Assembly (NCBI GenBank): GCA_017480115.1
Contig: JAFVBH010000003.1
Location: 1-47,856 of the forward strand
Reading direction: 5' to 3'
DNA length: 47,856 bases
Origin: Clostridia bacterium
GTDB taxonomy: Bacteria > Bacillota > Clostridia > Oscillospirales > Acutalibacteraceae
Each line of letters starts with the position of its first letter. Position 1 is the stretch's first letter. Under the pieces are notes generated by a model. That model was not told where the DNA came from. It did no database searches and worked only from the letters and a program-made list of their open reading frames with translations. Below, one piece after another: positions 7,705-15,665 of this stretch. The position numbers and the translations under genes are program-made.

Positions 7705-8391
7705 ATGAGAGTTTTGATCGTTGAAGATGAATATGCCCTTGCCGATGTGCTGAAAGCCACGCTGCAAAATGAAAACTACACCGTGGACGTGGAATTTGAC
7801 GGCGAGGCGGGTTTGGAGCAGGGCCTGACCGGCATTTATGATATTATATTGCTGGACGTGATGATGCCCAAGATGAACGGCTTCAAGGTGCTGGAAAATC
7901 TGCGCAGGGAAAAAATCTCCAGCCATATCGTGATGCTGACCGCAAAATCTGAGCTGGACGATAAGGTCACCGGGCTGGATTACGGCGCGGACGACTACAT
8001 GACCAAGCCTTTTGAGACGCGGGAGCTGCTTGCGCGGCTGCGCGCAGTATCCCGCAGAAAGGGCGAAATTGCAGAAAGTCACGTCTTGACAAGCGGCGAT
8101 ATGGAGTTGAACGTCAAATCCTGTGAGCTTTCCTGCACGGCGACGGGAAAGAGCATTAAGCTGGGAGCCAAAGAATTTCTTTTGGCGGAGTATTTGCTGC
8201 GCAACCAGGGACAGGTACTGTCCCGCGAGCAGATCGCCGAAAAAATCTGGGGGTTTGACAGCGAGGCGGAATATAATAACGTGGAGGTTTATATTTCCTT
8301 TATTCGCAAAAAAATGAACTTTGTGGGCGTTAAGCAGTGCGCCGTGCGGGCGATCCGTGGAATCGGCTATATCCTGGAGGCGGGCAAATGA
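7705..8391 (+). CDS. OmpR/PhoB-family response regulator (CssR-like)
   Basis: A 228-residue response regulator. The receiver domain (1-115) has the acidic pocket E7-D8-E9 (VEDE), phosphoacceptor D51 (LLDVMMP), T79 and K101 (MTKPF). A winged-helix DNA-binding domain (about 128-228) includes LLRNQGQVLSREQI and the C-terminal VRAIRGIGYILE. The ATG at 7705 has GGGTGA just upstream; a TTG at 7693 would lie inside that site. It overlaps the kinase gene by four bases. The divergent htrA gene and shared 11-base repeats suggest a CssR-like role in envelope stress. Residue-level homology to CssR itself was not tested. Confidence 0.93.
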   Translation: MRVLIVEDEYALADVLKATLQNENYTVDVEFDGEAGLEQGLTGIYDIILLDVMMPKMNGFKVLENLRREKISSHIVMLTAKSELDDKVTGLDYGADDYMTKPFETRELLARLRAVSRRKGEIAESHVLTSGDMELNVKSCELSCTATGKSIKLGAKEFLLAEYLLRNQGQVLSREQIAEKIWGFDSEAEYNNVEVYISFIRKKMNFVGVKQCAVRAIRGIGYILEAGK

Positions 8392-9590
8392 TCAAAAAAC
8401 TGACCCATAAGATCACTGCGGTGATCTCCGTGATTCTGATTCTGCTGTTTGTTTTACAGCTGATTGTGCTGAATATAATTAATGTAAACAATAACCGCCG
8501 TTCCGCCTGTATGACAGCGGGTATGATCGCCAACCGGTTCGATATGTTTAATTTTCACAAGGGAGACGACCGGCAGTCGCCGGACTTCGTCACACCCGAC
8601 GGCTATTACGCGGTAATCTATGATTTTACGGGAGAACCCGTCGGGGTGTTTTCCGACGGGGAGATGTCCGTGGCAGAGGACGCGCTGAAGACCTATCTTC
8701 AAAAGGTAATCGCGCAGGACAGGGAAGAAGGCGCGGTGGGCGGACTGTTTTACAGCGTCAAGAGAACCATGACGGGTGTTGTCGTCGTGTTGGTGGAAAG
8801 CTCCGCCACGCAAACGACGATCCGTAATCTTGCCGTCGGTTCACTGATCGTGCTGATGATTGCGGTTTTGCTGTCGGTACTGATCGCCCGGCTGATTGCC
8901 AAACAGATTGTCAAGCCGGTCGCTGAAACGTTTAAAAAGCAAAAACAATTTATCTCCGACGCGGGGCATGAGCTGAAAACCCCGCTGACGGTCATCGGCG
9001 CCAACGCGGACATGTTGGAAAGCGAGATCGGCGAAAATAAATGGCTGGGATATATTCGTTCCGAGACTTCGCGCATGAACGGATTGGTGCTGAATCTGCT
9101 GACCCTTGCAAAGCTGGATAATGCGGAGGAGACAGGCGCCGTTATGACGGAATTTGACATGAGCAGCGCCGTCGAGGGCATGGCGATGACCTTCGAGAGC
9201 GTTGCCTTTGAACAGGGGGTTCTGATCGACGCGCACATTGAGGACGGAATCACCCTGCGGGGCAATGACAGCGAGATCAAGCAACTGGCGTCGATTCTGA
9301 TCGATAACGCAGTCAAGCACAGCGTTCCCGGCGGTACAGTCACGGTGAAGCTGCATAAGGGAATACAGAAAAAAAACATTTTCAGCGTCACCAATCAGGG
9401 CGATCCGATCCCGCCCGCGCAGCGGGAAAAGATTTTTGAGCGTTTTTATCGTGCGGACGAAGCCCGTACCGGTTCTGAAAACCGTTTCGGCTTGGGGCTT
9501 GCCATAGCAAAATCCATAACGGAAAAACATAAAGGAAAAATCTCCGTGAATTGCGCCGAGGGTGAAACGACGTTTACGGTTGTGCTGTAA
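8388..9590 (+). CDS. Sensor histidine kinase (CssS-like)
   Basis: A 400-residue membrane kinase. Helix 1 is at about 9-31, an external sensor loop spans about 32-145, helix 2 is at about 148-170, and the HisKA domain carries the phosphorylated H194 (SDAGHELKTPL). The ATP-binding domain has the N box at N307 (LIDNAVKHS) and a glycine-rich box (RFGLGLAIAKS) near the C-terminus. It starts inside the last codon of the regulator (ATGA overlap), so the two are translated together. The short, weakly conserved outer loop is typical of sensors of secretion stress, but the signal is not shown by the sequence. Confidence 0.93.
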   Translation: MIKKLTHKITAVISVILILLFVLQLIVLNIINVNNNRRSACMTAGMIANRFDMFNFHKGDDRQSPDFVTPDGYYAVIYDFTGEPVGVFSDGEMSVAEDALKTYLQKVIAQDREEGAVGGLFYSVKRTMTGVVVVLVESSATQTTIRNLAVGSLIVLMIAVLLSVLIARLIAKQIVKPVAETFKKQKQFISDAGHELKTPLTVIGANADMLESEIGENKWLGYIRSETSRMNGLVLNLLTLAKLDNAEETGAVMTEFDMSSAVEGMAMTFESVAFEQGVLIDAHIEDGITLRGNDSEIKQLASILIDNAVKHSVPGGTVTVKLHKGIQKKNIFSVTNQGDPIPPAQREKIFERFYRADEARTGSENRFGLGLAIAKSITEKHKGKISVNCAEGETTFTVVL

Positions 9591-9631
9591 ATTCTGATTT
9601 ATCGTAGGAAGAACGTCACGCGATCCTGTAG

Positions 9632-9719
9632 GAACGCCCAGTGGGCGTCGGAGCGTTAAGAAAATATGCCGGTGGCATATTTTTAATTCCGACCGAAGCG
9701 GCTATGCCGCGAGGGCTCT
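9632..9719. repeat. Dispersed intergenic repeat, copy 2, with three hairpins
   Basis: Three adjacent hairpin elements: CGCCCAGTGGGCG (9636-9648), the terminator-like hairpin at 9661-9683, and GCGGCTATGCCGC (9698-9710). The last is flanked by TTCCGACCGAA and GAGGGCTCT, whose reverse complement recurs at 261-287 and 15516-15546. The following 9749-9769 matches 135-154. This looks like a family of repeated structured intergenic elements. Confidence 0.55.
9659..9684. terminator. Bidirectional terminator-like hairpin
   Basis: A perfect 10-bp stem (AAAATATGCC 9661-9670 with GGCATATTTT 9674-9683) with a 3-base loop, A-rich before and T-rich after. It would end the two-component transcript. Confidence 0.65.
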
Positions 9720-9804
9720 TTCCCGGGTATCCACATAAACCCGGCGGACTACAAGCGCGTGCGCCCATTCACGCAGCTGAAATCAGAAGCTACACACCTC
9801 CATC

Positions 9805-9834
9805 TTGCAATTTTATTTTCACCTATGCTATAAT
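9805..9834 (+). promoter_or_regulatory. Promoter of the ior-paaK operon
   Basis: TTGCAA (9805-9810), an 18-base spacer, then TATAAT (9829-9834), 40 bases before the iorA start. Confidence 0.75.
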
Positions 9835-9873
9835 AATATGAATGAATTTAAGCTTATGAGGAGAATTACACAA

Positions 9874-11604
9874 ATGAAAGCGTTAATGCTCGGCAACAAA
9901 GCGGTTGCCAGAGGTTTGTATGAAGCAGGCTGTTGCTTCATTTCCAGTTATCCCGGCACCCCCAGCACCGAGGTCACGGAGGAGGCGGCAAAATACCCCG
10001 AAATTTACTGCGAATGGGCGCCCAATGAGAAGGTCGCCATGGAAGCCGCATTCGGCGCGTGTCTTGCGGGCAAACGCGCGTTCTGCGCCATGAAGCACGT
10101 CGGTTTAAATGTGGCGGCAGACCCGCTGTACACGATGTCGTATACCGGCGTCAACGCGGGGCTTGTAATCGTGGTCGCTGACGACCCGGGTATGCATTCT
10201 TCGCAAAATGAGCAGGACAGCCGCCACCACGCCATCGCGTCTAAAGTGCCGATGCTGGAGCCTGCGGATTCTTCGGAAGCGATCGAATATACGAAGCTCG
10301 CCTATGAAATTTCCGAGACCTTCGACACGCCGGTCATTATCAAGATGTGCACCCGCATTGCCCACTCCCAGTCCGTTGTGGAGACAGGCGCGCGCATTGT
10401 CCCGACCAAGGCGTATGAAAAAAATATCGCAAAATATGTGATGATGCCCGGCAACGCCAAAAAGCGCCACCCCGTTGTAGAGGAGCGCACCCGCAAGCTC
10501 GCCGCCTATGCGGAGACTGCCCCCGTGAACCGGGTGGAAATGGGCGACACAAAGCTTGGCGTTATCACCTCCTCCACCGCCTACCAGTATACAAAAGAGG
10601 TATTCGGCGACAACTGCTCCGTACTGAAGCTGGGTATGGTCAACCCTCTGCCCGTACAGCTCATTAAGGATTTCGCCGCAAAAGTAGACAAGCTGGTAGT
10701 GGTCGAGGAATTGGATCCCATCATCGAAACCCACTGCAAGGCGTTGGGGCTGGAGGTTTCCGGCAAGGACATTTTCCCCATGGAGGACGAATTTTCCCAG
10801 AGCCTTGTGGCAAAGCTGCTTAACGACACTGCAACGGACAGCATCGGACTGTCCGAGCCGATCCCGCCCCGCCCGCCGGTCATGTGCGCGGGCTGCCCCC
10901 ACAGAGGTCTGTTCTATACGTTGAGCAAACATAAATGCACCGTACTGGGCGACATCGGCTGCTACACGCTGGGCGCGGTCGCGCCGCTGAGCGCCATGGA
11001 AATGACCCTGTGCATGGGCGCCTCCGTCAGCGCGATCCACGGCTTTAACAAAGCCGCCGGAGAAGAAGCCGCACGCAAAACCGTTGCCGTCATCGGCGAC
11101 TCCACCTTTATGCATTCCGGCATGACAGGGCTTGCAAATATCGCCTACAATCAGTCCAATTCCACGGTCATCATTCTCGACAACTCCATTACCGGCATGA
11201 CCGGTCACCAGCAGAATCCCACCACCGGTTTGAATCTGCGAGGCGATCCCGCCGGTAAGATCGATCTGGAATCCCTGTGCCGCGCCATGGGCTTTGCCCG
11301 CGTCCGCGTCGTGGATCCCTATGATCTGAAAGCCTGCGGCGAGGCGGTTCGGGAGGAACTGGACGTGCACGAACCGTCGGTCATTATTTCCCGCCGTCCC
11401 TGCGCGCTGCTGAAGTACGTCAAGCATAAACCGCCTGTAAAGGTCAATCCCGATAAGTGCCGCGGCTGCAAATCCTGCATGCGCATCGGCTGCCCCGCCA
11501 TTTCCATGAAAAATAAAAAGGCGGTTATTGACAATACGCTTTGTGTCGGCTGCGGCGTCTGCACGCAGATGTGCGCCTTTGACGCCTTTGAAACCGCGGA
11601 ATAA
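9874..11604 (+). CDS. iorA: Indolepyruvate:ferredoxin oxidoreductase, alpha subunit
   Basis: A 576-residue TPP- and iron-sulfur-dependent enzyme subunit. With IorB it oxidatively decarboxylates aryl-pyruvates (from Trp, Phe, Tyr) to aryl-acetyl-CoA, reducing ferredoxin in the cytoplasm. The N-terminal pyrimidine-binding part begins MKALMLGNKAVARG and contains SSYPGTPSTEV. The TPP-binding part has MCAGCPHRG and GDIGCYTLG. The C-terminus carries two [4Fe-4S] motifs (CRGCKSCMRIGCP and CVGCGVCTQMC). The length fits the family. The start at 9874 has GAGGAG about 10 bases upstream. It leads an operon with iorB, a phenylacetate-CoA ligase-like gene and an ACT protein. Confidence 0.95.
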   Translation: MKALMLGNKAVARGLYEAGCCFISSYPGTPSTEVTEEAAKYPEIYCEWAPNEKVAMEAAFGACLAGKRAFCAMKHVGLNVAADPLYTMSYTGVNAGLVIVVADDPGMHSSQNEQDSRHHAIASKVPMLEPADSSEAIEYTKLAYEISETFDTPVIIKMCTRIAHSQSVVETGARIVPTKAYEKNIAKYVMMPGNAKKRHPVVEERTRKLAAYAETAPVNRVEMGDTKLGVITSSTAYQYTKEVFGDNCSVLKLGMVNPLPVQLIKDFAAKVDKLVVVEELDPIIETHCKALGLEVSGKDIFPMEDEFSQSLVAKLLNDTATDSIGLSEPIPPRPPVMCAGCPHRGLFYTLSKHKCTVLGDIGCYTLGAVAPLSAMEMTLCMGASVSAIHGFNKAAGEEAARKTVAVIGDSTFMHSGMTGLANIAYNQSNSTVIILDNSITGMTGHQQNPTTGLNLRGDPAGKIDLESLCRAMGFARVRVVDPYDLKACGEAVREELDVHEPSVIISRRPCALLKYVKHKPPVKVNPDKCRGCKSCMRIGCPAISMKNKKAVIDNTLCVGCGVCTQMCAFDAFETAE

Positions 11605-11615
11605 GGAGAAAATAT

Positions 11616-12194
11616 ATGGAAACGAAAAATATTATGATCGTCGGCGTCGGCGGACAAGGCAGTCTGCTGGCAAGCAAGCTGCTCGGGCACCTGCTGCTCT
11701 CCCAAGGATATGACGTTAAGGTCTCTGAGGTGCACGGCATGTCCCAGCGCGGCGGCAGCGTCGTGACCTACGTCCGCTACGGAGACAAAGTCTACTCACC
11801 CGTGATCGACCGGGGGGAAGCAGATTACATCGTCTCCTTTGAACTGTTGGAAGCGGCAAGATGGTTGCCCTACCTGAAAAAAGGCGGAATCGTTGTCACC
11901 AACACCCAGCAGATCGATCCCATGCCCGTCATTACAGGCGCGGCGGTATATCCGGAACAGCTTGTCGAAAAAATGCAGGCGGCAGGCGCGGCGGTAGACG
12001 CGCTGGATTGTCTTGCCCTTGCGGAGCAGGCGGGCACGGCAAAGGCGGTTAATATTGTGCTGCTGGGCAGACTGTCCCACTATTTTGACGCGCCCGAGGC
12101 GGCGTGGCTGCAATCGCTGGAAGCCATTGTACCCGCGAAGTTTTTGGAAATAAACAAAAAAGCGTTTGATCTGGGCAAGAACGCCGGAAAATAA
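11616..12194 (+). CDS. iorB: Indolepyruvate:ferredoxin oxidoreductase, beta subunit
   Basis: A 192-residue partner of IorA, corresponding to the gamma-type domain of pyruvate:ferredoxin oxidoreductases. It shows the typical N-terminal VGVGGQGSLLASK nucleotide-type loop and the family motif SEVHGMSQRGGSV (about 35-47). It lies 11 bases after iorA with a GGAG site, consistent with equal production of both subunits. Confidence 0.94.
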   Translation: METKNIMIVGVGGQGSLLASKLLGHLLLSQGYDVKVSEVHGMSQRGGSVVTYVRYGDKVYSPVIDRGEADYIVSFELLEAARWLPYLKKGGIVVTNTQQIDPMPVITGAAVYPEQLVEKMQAAGAAVDALDCLALAEQAGTAKAVNIVLLGRLSHYFDAPEAAWLQSLEAIVPAKFLEINKKAFDLGKNAGK

Positions 12195-12209
12195 AGGAGT
12201 ATATTGCCA

Positions 12210-13511
12210 ATGGAACAGTATTTTCAGCCGGAAATCGAATGTGCCTCCCGCGAAGAAATCGTCAAGCTCCAGAATGAGCGGCTCGTAAAGCAGGTTAAGC
12301 ATGTATGGGACAATGTGCCCTACTACAGAAAAAAAATGGAAGCCCAAGGGGTAACCCCTGCGGATATTCAGTCTATCGACGATCTGCACAAGCTGCCGTT
12401 TTTATCCAAAGAGGATCTGCGGGAAGCATACCCGTACGGACTATTGGGCGTGCCGCTGAAGGACGCGGTGCGCATTCAGTCCACCTCCGGCACCACCGGA
12501 AAGCGCGTCGTCGCCTTCTATACGCATCATGATATTGATTTGTGGGAGGAGTGCTGCGCCCGTGCCATCGTCGCGGCAGGGGGCAGTAACGAAGACGTCT
12601 GTCAGGTCTCCTATGGCTACGGTCTGTTCACCGGCGGTCCCGGTCTGAACGGCGGCAGCCACAAGGTGGGCTGTCTGACGATCCCCACCAGCTCCGGCAA
12701 CACCGACCGCCAGATCATGTTTATCAAGGATCTGAACGCCACCATTCTCTGCTGCACCCCCAGTTACGCGGCATACCTTGGTGAACGCATGAAAGAAATG
12801 GGCATGGGGCCCAACGATATTCCGCTGAAAGCCGGCATTTTCGGAGCGGAAGCGTGGAGCGAGGAGATGCGGCAGGATATTCAGAATACGCTGGGCATCA
12901 AGGCGTATGATATTTACGGCTTGACAGAGCTGTCGGGTCCCGGCGTTTCCTTTGAATGCTCCGACCAAAAGGGCCTGCACATCAATGAGGATCATTTCAT
13001 TGCCGAGATCATTGACCCGAAAACCGGCGAAGTCCTGCCCGAGGGAACTTTGGGCGAGCTGGTGTTTACCTCCATCGATAAGCAGGCGTTTCCCCTGCTG
13101 CGCTACCGCACCCGGGATATTTGCAGCCTGACGCGGGAAAAATGTCCCTGCGGCAGAACCCATGTCCGCATGACCAAACCCAAAGGCAGAACCGACGATA
13201 TGTTAATTATCCGCGGCGTCAACGTATTCCCCAGCCAGATCGAAACCGTGCTGCTGAATCATGGTTACGCGGCGAATTATCAGATCATCGTGGATCGCGT
13301 GAATATGACGGATACCCTTGACGTGCACGTAGAAATGACGCCGGAAATGTTCACCGACAACATCGGCGAGATCGAAGCCAAGCAGAAGGAGCTGGTGGAC
13401 GGGCTGAAAGCCATGCTGGGTCTGAAAGCCAAGGTCACGCTGGTCGCCCCCAGGTCCATCACCCGAAGCGAAGGCAAGGCGGTGCGCGTGATCGACAACC
13501 GCAAAATATAA
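12210..13511 (+). CDS. Phenylacetate-CoA ligase (PaaK-like, AMP-forming)
   Basis: A 433-residue acyl-adenylate enzyme of the PaaK family, the usual length. It has the AMP-binding loop STSGTTGKRV (about 91-100), a zinc-type cysteine set around CSLTREKCPCGRTH, the YGLTELSGPG motif, the YRTRDI motif, and a C-terminal ACT-like swivel domain. It links aryl-acetates and CoA. In an operon with ior it may run toward aryl-acetate plus ATP, conserving energy from aromatic amino acid oxidation, or recapture aryl-acids; the sequence does not tell which. ATG 12210 is 9 bases from AAAGGAG. Confidence 0.92.
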   Translation: MEQYFQPEIECASREEIVKLQNERLVKQVKHVWDNVPYYRKKMEAQGVTPADIQSIDDLHKLPFLSKEDLREAYPYGLLGVPLKDAVRIQSTSGTTGKRVVAFYTHHDIDLWEECCARAIVAAGGSNEDVCQVSYGYGLFTGGPGLNGGSHKVGCLTIPTSSGNTDRQIMFIKDLNATILCCTPSYAAYLGERMKEMGMGPNDIPLKAGIFGAEAWSEEMRQDIQNTLGIKAYDIYGLTELSGPGVSFECSDQKGLHINEDHFIAEIIDPKTGEVLPEGTLGELVFTSIDKQAFPLLRYRTRDICSLTREKCPCGRTHVRMTKPKGRTDDMLIIRGVNVFPSQIETVLLNHGYAANYQIIVDRVNMTDTLDVHVEMTPEMFTDNIGEIEAKQKELVDGLKAMLGLKAKVTLVAPRSITRSEGKAVRVIDNRKI

Positions 13512-13526
13512 CAGGAGGACACGTAT

Positions 13527-13964
13527 ATGAGCATTAAGCAAATCTCGGTTTTTCTTGAAAACAAGCCCGGCAAATTGCAGGATATGACGACCCTGCTTGC
13601 CGCGCACAATATCGATATTCGCGCCCTGTCCCTTGCCGAGACCAAGGATTTCGGCATTGCCCGCCTGATTGTGGACGATGTGTTTGAGGCCGCAAATGTG
13701 TTGAAAGAAGATAATTTTGTTGCAAGCTTCTCCCCCGTGCTCGCCTTTGAGATCCCCGACGAGACCGGCGGACTGAACACCCTGTTACAGCATTTTACCG
13801 ACGCCAAAGTGAACATCGAGTATATGTATGCCTTTTTGGACGGCAAGAATCAAAAGAAAGCCTATATGATTTTCCGCGTCGCCAACACAAAAGACGCGGA
13901 AGCTGCGCTGGCGGCAAAGGGACTGACCGCCCTCTCGCAGGAAGATATTTATAATAAATTCTGA
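13527..13964 (+). CDS. Tandem ACT-domain protein
   Basis: A 145-residue protein made of two ACT domains (about 1-68 and 70-140). ACT domains bind amino acids and regulate enzymes. This type commonly sits beside PaaK-like and IOR genes, so an aromatic amino acid or aryl-acid is the likely ligand. AGGAGG lies 7-12 bases upstream of the ATG. It follows the ligase gene by 15 bases. Confidence 0.88.
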   Translation: MSIKQISVFLENKPGKLQDMTTLLAAHNIDIRALSLAETKDFGIARLIVDDVFEAANVLKEDNFVASFSPVLAFEIPDETGGLNTLLQHFTDAKVNIEYMYAFLDGKNQKKAYMIFRVANTKDAEAALAAKGLTALSQEDIYNKF

Positions 13965-14048
13965 TTCCGCCGCACAACCGGGCACGCTTGCCTGTTGGGA
14001 CGATCTTCCCGCGCGAAATCGGAATTTCAGAAAACCGTGGTGACCATT

Positions 14049-14618
14049 ATGAATGTCTATGATTTTGACAACACGATCTATCGGGGCGAAAGCACGCTGC
14101 ACCTATTCTTTTTTTACATCAAACGGCACCCGTGGCTGTTGAAAAAGCTGCCGCTGGTATTAAAGGCGATGCTGCGGTACAAAAAAGGACAGGTCACCAT
14201 TGAGGAAATTATCGAAAAATATGTGCCGCTGGTGGAAAAAGACGCGCTGCGCGTATTTGATTTTGCGCATGACCCCAAGGAATTTTGGGATCGACACATG
14301 AAAAATATCAAACCGTTTTACAGACAGTTACAGCGGGAGGACGATTTGATCATCACCGCGTCGCCGGATTTCAACATCGAGGAAATTTGCAGGCGTTTGG
14401 GCATCAAACAATATCTGACCTCTACCATCAACCGCGAAACCGGAAAGATCGAGCGGATCTGTATCCGCAAAAATAAGATCAAGTATTTTTTTGAGACTTA
14501 CGGCGATATGCAGATCGAAAATTTTTACACCGATTCCGTAAAAAACGATCAGCCGCTGATCGACGCGGCGACACACGCGTTTCTTGTAAAAGGCGACAAG
14601 ATCACCCAAATCAAGTAA
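14049..14618 (+). CDS. HAD-superfamily (IB) phosphatase
   Basis: A 189-residue HAD hydrolase. Motif I is DFDNTIY with nucleophile D5 and acid D7, motif II is ITASPDF, and motif III with IV is FYTDSVKNDQPLI; this last pattern is typical of the SerB-like IB group. An alpha-helical cap covers about 15-85. The ATG at 14049 has GGTGA five bases upstream; a longer frame to 13995 would use the spacer. It lies 84 bases after the ACT gene with no terminator between, so it probably belongs to the same transcript. The substrate is unknown. Confidence 0.86.
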   Translation: MNVYDFDNTIYRGESTLHLFFFYIKRHPWLLKKLPLVLKAMLRYKKGQVTIEEIIEKYVPLVEKDALRVFDFAHDPKEFWDRHMKNIKPFYRQLQREDDLIITASPDFNIEEICRRLGIKQYLTSTINRETGKIERICIRKNKIKYFFETYGDMQIENFYTDSVKNDQPLIDAATHAFLVKGDKITQIK

Positions 14619-14625
14619 TCAATCA

Positions 14626-14669
14626 CAAGACGGCTGACCTTATTTTATTGCGGTCAACCGTCTTGTTTT
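14626..14669 (+). terminator. Terminator of the ior-HAD operon
   Basis: A stem of 14 bases with one mismatch (14626-14639 with 14652-14665), followed by TTTTA, 8 bases past the HAD stop. Confidence 0.8.
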
Positions 14670-14672
14670 ATA

Positions 14673-14723
14673 CGAATCCCTATTCTCCGGACAAAAAATT
14701 CCACCCGCGCGGGTGGAATTTTT
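14673..14723 (+). repeat. Degenerate tRNA-Gln tail with palindrome
   Basis: 14673-14690 (CGAATCCCTATTCTCCGG) differs at two positions from 15593-15610, which itself equals the 3' end of tRNA-Gln. Both copies are followed by CAAAAAA and a GC-rich hairpin. Here the hairpin is a perfect 30-base palindrome (14694-14723). Together the two copies bracket the toxin-antitoxin genes. A further short resemblance to the tRNA T arm occurs at about 14760-14777. Confidence 0.55.
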
Positions 14724-14791
14724 GGACTATGGACTCAAAAAAGATTTTTTCGGAATTATCGGTATGGATTCGACCCCTCACGTAGGTGCGG

Positions 14792-15004
14792 TCATACACC
14801 GACAGAATCCCAGTCAATATCGTCTTCGTCGATAAAACCACTTGTTTCCGCCGCATCGATTTTTGCGGCTTCCTCCGGCGTGACCTTTGTAAAATCCGGA
14901 TCCCACGCCAAAATCAGTTTTTTTACGAACTCATAAGCAAAATTCTGCTCGCTTTCCGGCAGCATATCGATAAGTCTTGCCGTATCCATTGCAATATTTG
15001 ACAT
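14792..15004 (-). CDS. Antitoxin of a RelE-type toxin-antitoxin pair
   Basis: A 70-residue acidic protein with an N-terminal helix-rich part (PESEQNFAYEFVKKL) and a very acidic, probably disordered C-terminal tail (FIDEDDIDWDSV). This is typical of small antitoxins that wrap around their toxin. It lies 11 bases after the toxin gene; the order toxin then antitoxin is the reverse of the usual one but is common in this group. No clear DNA-binding domain is visible, although a palindrome overlaps the promoter. Confidence 0.8.
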   Translation of the reverse strand: MSNIAMDTARLIDMLPESEQNFAYEFVKKLILAWDPDFTKVTPEEAAKIDAAETSGFIDEDDIDWDSVGV

Positions 15005-15015
15005 ACAGATCCCTC

Positions 15016-15276
15016 CTATTTGTAAATATCGCCGCGATTGCCGATGTCGATTACAAATAATACCTCAATCGCATTCTCTCCCGTGTATTTGAATATGATC
15101 CGCCACGACCCCAGACGCAAACGCTTTCTTCCGTCTGAATACCCTTGCATCATTTTAATGTCGCCGATCGGCGGTTCCTGCGTCAGTCCCGTAATAGCGT
15201 CTCTGATTCTTTGAACCGATTCCTTATCCAGTTTTGAAAGAAATTTCAGGGAGTCCTTGGAATATCTGATAATCAA
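15016..15276 (-). CDS. RelE/ParE-superfamily toxin
   Basis: An 86-residue basic protein with the RelE fold pattern: MIIRYSKDSLKFLSKLD at the N-terminus, then GDIKMMQGYSDGRKRLRLGSWRI with the Arg/Lys residues that act on mRNA, and a final strand IEVLFVIDIGNRGDIYK. Such toxins cut mRNA on the ribosome; the ParE branch acts on gyrase, and the sequence favours RelE. The start is TTG at 15276, with GAGGTGG 6 bases upstream and no other start nearby. Confidence 0.85.
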   Translation of the reverse strand: MIIRYSKDSLKFLSKLDKESVQRIRDAITGLTQEPPIGDIKMMQGYSDGRKRLRLGSWRIIFKYTGENAIEVLFVIDIGNRGDIYK

Positions 15277-15296
15277 GAGAAACCACCTCTGAATTT

Positions 15297-15325
15297 ATTA
15301 TACACATTTACTGCCGGGAAGTAAA
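15297..15325 (-). promoter_or_regulatory. Toxin-antitoxin promoter with palindromic operator
   Basis: On the minus strand TTTACT (15325-15320), 17 bases, TATAAT (15302-15297). The palindrome TTTACT-N7-AGTAAA (15307-15325) covers the -35 and part of the spacer, as expected for autorepression by the toxin-antitoxin complex. Confidence 0.7.
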
Positions 15326-15445
15326 GTAAATTTCAATAAAAGTAAAAATGGAGTGACAGTTCTTGAAAAGCTGTCATTTCGCTGCCTATCAAACGATATA
15401 TCCAATTATATTATTTTGATAATGTAGATTTATACTCCAACCATT

Positions 15446-15482
15446 TTCGGCAGTTGTTCACTGCCCGTGCACAACTGCCGAA
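15446..15482. repeat. Long inverted repeat
   Basis: Perfect 12-bp arms TTCGGCAGTTGT (15446-15457) and ACAACTGCCGAA (15471-15482) around a 13-base loop. No T run follows, so it is not an ordinary terminator. It is next to copy 3 of the dispersed repeat. Confidence 0.6.
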
Positions 15483-15515
15483 AGGATTCTCCTCGCGTTA
15501 CGAATTTTTCAAACT

Positions 15516-15546
15516 GAGCCCTCGCAGCATAGCTGCTCGGTCGGAC
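15516..15546 (+). repeat. Dispersed intergenic repeat, copy 3
   Basis: GAGCCCTCGCAGCATAG, CTGCTCGGTCGGA: this matches the reverse strand of 9688-9718 at all but about three positions and shares GAGCCCTCGC[G/A]GCATAG with 261-278. It includes the small stem GCAGC-ATA-GCTGC. The paired changes relative to copy 2 (GCGGC/GCCGC) keep the stem. Confidence 0.55.
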
Positions 15547-15590
15547 GCTAAAAACAATTTCCCGATTGTTTTCTTCACGCGCCGACTTGT

Positions 15591-15665
15591 TTCGAATCCC
15601 TATTCCCCAGCAAAAAAATACCCGCCATAAGGCGGGATTTTTTGGCTGGGGAATAGGGATTCGAA
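15591..15665. repeat. Inverted duplication of the tRNA-Gln 3' end
   Basis: Perfect 21-base arms (15591-15611 and 15645-15665). The right arm is the 3' part of tRNA-Gln (T loop to discriminator). The arms continue, with one extra base on the left, through the A/T-rich and GC-rich stem to the 4-base loop at 15627-15630. The plus-strand arm is thus a second copy of the tRNA tail pointing the other way. Confidence 0.75.
15612..15642 (-). terminator. Terminator of tRNA-Gln
   Basis: CCCGCC (15621-15626), loop ATAA, GGCGGG (15631-15636), A-rich on one side and T-rich on the other, directly after the encoded CCA. It can work in both directions. Confidence 0.75.

Noticed and set aside
10105..11427. 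Long open frame opposite iorA
   Set aside because: iorA is certain from its motifs. The antisense frame is rich in low-complexity Gly/His/Asp and has no ribosome binding site.
14755..14790. Second tRNA gene near 14760
   Set aside because: Only a T-arm-like stretch is seen; no acceptor, D or anticodon stems can be formed.
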